Assembly: GCA_949358305.1 (NCBI GenBank)
Contig: OX442314.1
Coordinates: forward strand, 7,557,060 to 7,621,059
Source of the DNA: Strigamia acuminata
Taxonomy: Eukaryota > Arthropoda > Chilopoda > Geophilomorpha > Linotaeniidae
Reading direction: 5' to 3'
DNA: 64,000 bases
The notes under the pieces are model-generated. The model saw only the letters and a list, made by a program, of their open reading frames with translations, was not told the origin of the DNA and did not search any database. The translations under genes and the position numbers were made by a program. Below are positions 62,515 through 64,000 of the stretch, in pieces; the stretch's first letter is position 1; each line of letters begins with the position of its first letter.

Positions 62515-64000
62515 ATCCGGGGGACGAAGGTTTATTCCATCCCCCAGAAGTGGCTAATGCTGCGTCGGAATCTTTATTTATGGATATAGACACAACTTGT
62601 CTTGAAGTAGCCACTAGTCATAGTGGCGGAGTAGAGGAAAATCTGCAAGAAATGACAGAACAATTAAAAAATCTGACATTATTTCCTCACAAGTGCTACA
62701 CGAAGAAATTCTGTAGACTTCGCCAACTCAACAGAGTCATAGGTGGCAATAATTTGCACAATATTACTTTAGGTAATAATAAAGATGATCCTCGAATGAA
62801 GATCACAATTGGTGGGCTCACCTACAACGCGCTCATGGATACAGGAGCATCTCAGTGTTACATTGGGGAACAGCTTTTGTCTGAAACTCAGGCTCTGCCA
62901 GAATTCTTACAGGAAGCTCCCAGAAACATGTTGGTTAACGCTGTAGGCGTAGCACACAAGCCGGTCGGACAAATAACTTTGTGCGTGCAATGGGCTGATG
63001 AATTTACACCAATGAATTTCATCGTTTTAGCAAAACGAGTGTGTGGCTTGATACTTGGTCACAATTTCATGCGCAGACAGAAAATTAGTCCGCATCCACA
63101 TCTACAAGAGTTCTCTTGTGCAGATAAACCTAATTGGTCCGCCCCTTATGAGTCGGAAGAAGCCAATTTGGCCCTTGCCCCGTTGAATCGAATTACTTTC
63201 GAATATTTAGAAAGTCTAACGACTGCAGTCGACTCAATTGAGCTGACAGACACTCCCGTGTTACCATGGGATGAGAAATTAGTTGAGGAGAGCGACTGCA
63301 CTCCAGAACAACGATTAGCACTTCGTGAAGTGATCAACGCGATACCAAATGTATTTCGTGATCAAGTTGGGTGCACTAACGTGACTCAGCATCGAATCAA
63401 GTTCAAAGAAGGGCATTCATTACCCAAAATGCAGTATAGAATGTATAACCCGGCCAAAAGAGCCATTATGACCAAACTTGCTGCAGAACTTGAACAGGAT
63501 GGACTTATTGAAAAGGCCAAAGGGCCATTTATAAGTCATCCAGTCATTGTTGCGAAGCCTGACGGCTCGTATAGGATGTGTATCGACTACCGGTGGCTGA
63601 ATGCCATCACCGAAGTCGAAGTAATACAAATGCCAAGCATTGACCTTTTATTGCATAATACTGGCCCTGCTAGGTATTTTACGTCAATTGACCTTGTCAA
63701 AGGTTACTACCAAGTCGAGATGTGTAAAGAAGATCGTCCAAAGACGGCATTTTACACGCCAAATGGTCCATACCAGTTTGTGCGAATGCCGTTTGGCCTT
63801 TGCAATGCGCCTTGTACTTTCCAGCGTCTGATGGAAGGCATTTTAGGCTCAGCTTTGCAAGACTACGCGTTAGTTTATTTGGATGACGTAATTGTGTATT
63901 CAGATAATTGGGATGATCATCTCAAACACGTTCGAGATGTTCTAGAAAGGCTTAACCAAGCCAACATGACAATAAATAAAGCAAAATCTCGTTTTGGGCG
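62511..64000 (+). CDS. pol: G5 pol, protease and reverse transcriptase (runs off the window)
   Basis: Open in the -1 frame from the slippery site to base 64000, about 496 codons, with no stop. The domains are a retropepsin with ALMDTGASQC (near 62830-62860), the LILGHNFM strand, and a reverse transcriptase with YRMCIDYRWLN, MPFGLCNAPC and YLDD at 63876-63887. Strongly similar in style to G1 pol (MYNPAKRAIMTKL versus MYNPAKKAIMTEL). RNase H and integrase must follow outside the window. I see no defect in the visible part. Confidence 0.93.

Larger units (their letters stand above)
57440..64000 (+). mobile_element. G5: 5' part of a gypsy element related to G1
   Basis: 5' LTR, tRNA-Gln-type primer site identical to that of G1, leader, gag, A AAA AAC site and pol up to the window edge. 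It lies on the opposite strand to G1, in the intron of the DEG/ENaC gene. The 3' part (integrase, probable third ORF, 3' LTR) is outside the window. Confidence 0.88.

Overview
This window is animal nuclear DNA, probably from an arthropod or a related invertebrate. The evidence is one exon of a DEG/ENaC (pickpocket-type) channel gene and AT-rich DNA filled with Ty3/gypsy and Ty1/copia retrotransposons. No bacterial-type operons, rRNA or tRNA genes, or CRISPR arrays were seen. Almost everything is a stack of nested LTR retrotransposons. I name them G1-G5 (gypsy) and C1-C2 (copia).

Layout. 1-3600: old LTR remnants (two in head-to-head orientation), tandem repeats, a 53-bp near-perfect palindrome and a TA-flanked MITE. 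3601-18844: G1, a complete gypsy element on the minus strand, with 1699-bp LTRs that look identical, gag, pol and a third ORF. 18848-22221: the 3' part of G4, a minus-strand gypsy lacking nucleocapsid and protease. 22222-55783: G3, an old plus-strand gypsy with 190-bp LTRs. Its gag-pol is split by four insertions: C1 (23878-31429, decayed copia), G2 (31581-45097, a gypsy with identical-looking LTRs and a large third ORF), C2 (46261-53115, copia with an intact 1601-codon polyprotein) and a 742-bp TIR element (54307-55048). C1 itself carries a piggyBac-like MITE at a TTAA site. 55784-57439: ordinary locus DNA with a 13 x 20-bp minisatellite and the last exon of a DEG/ENaC gene (minus strand). 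57440-64000: the 5' part of G5, a plus-strand relative of G1 that runs off the window.

The nesting is supported by target-site duplications (AGTT for G1, ACGA for G2, GGTTA for C1, GCTCA for C2, a 9-bp repeat for the TIR element). For all four insertions in G3, removing the insert and one TSD copy keeps the interrupted frame open across the junction. LTR divergence by eye orders the insertions: G3 about 5/190, C1 about 6/492, C2 about 4/483, G2 and G1 none seen.

G1, G2 and G5 share a plan: LTR, tRNA primer site two bases inside the LTR, gag, then pol in the -1 frame, entered at a canonical A AAA AAC slippery heptamer just before the gag stop. In G1 and G2 pol is followed by about 1.37 kb without a gene and then a third ORF behind a plausible splice acceptor. 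That ORF has no visible envelope features and I do not recognise it. It is the best candidate here for something undescribed. The G1/G5 primer site matches tRNA-Gln, the copia sites match initiator tRNA-Met, and the G2 site is close to tRNA-Pro; these assignments use remembered tRNA sequences and were not searched.
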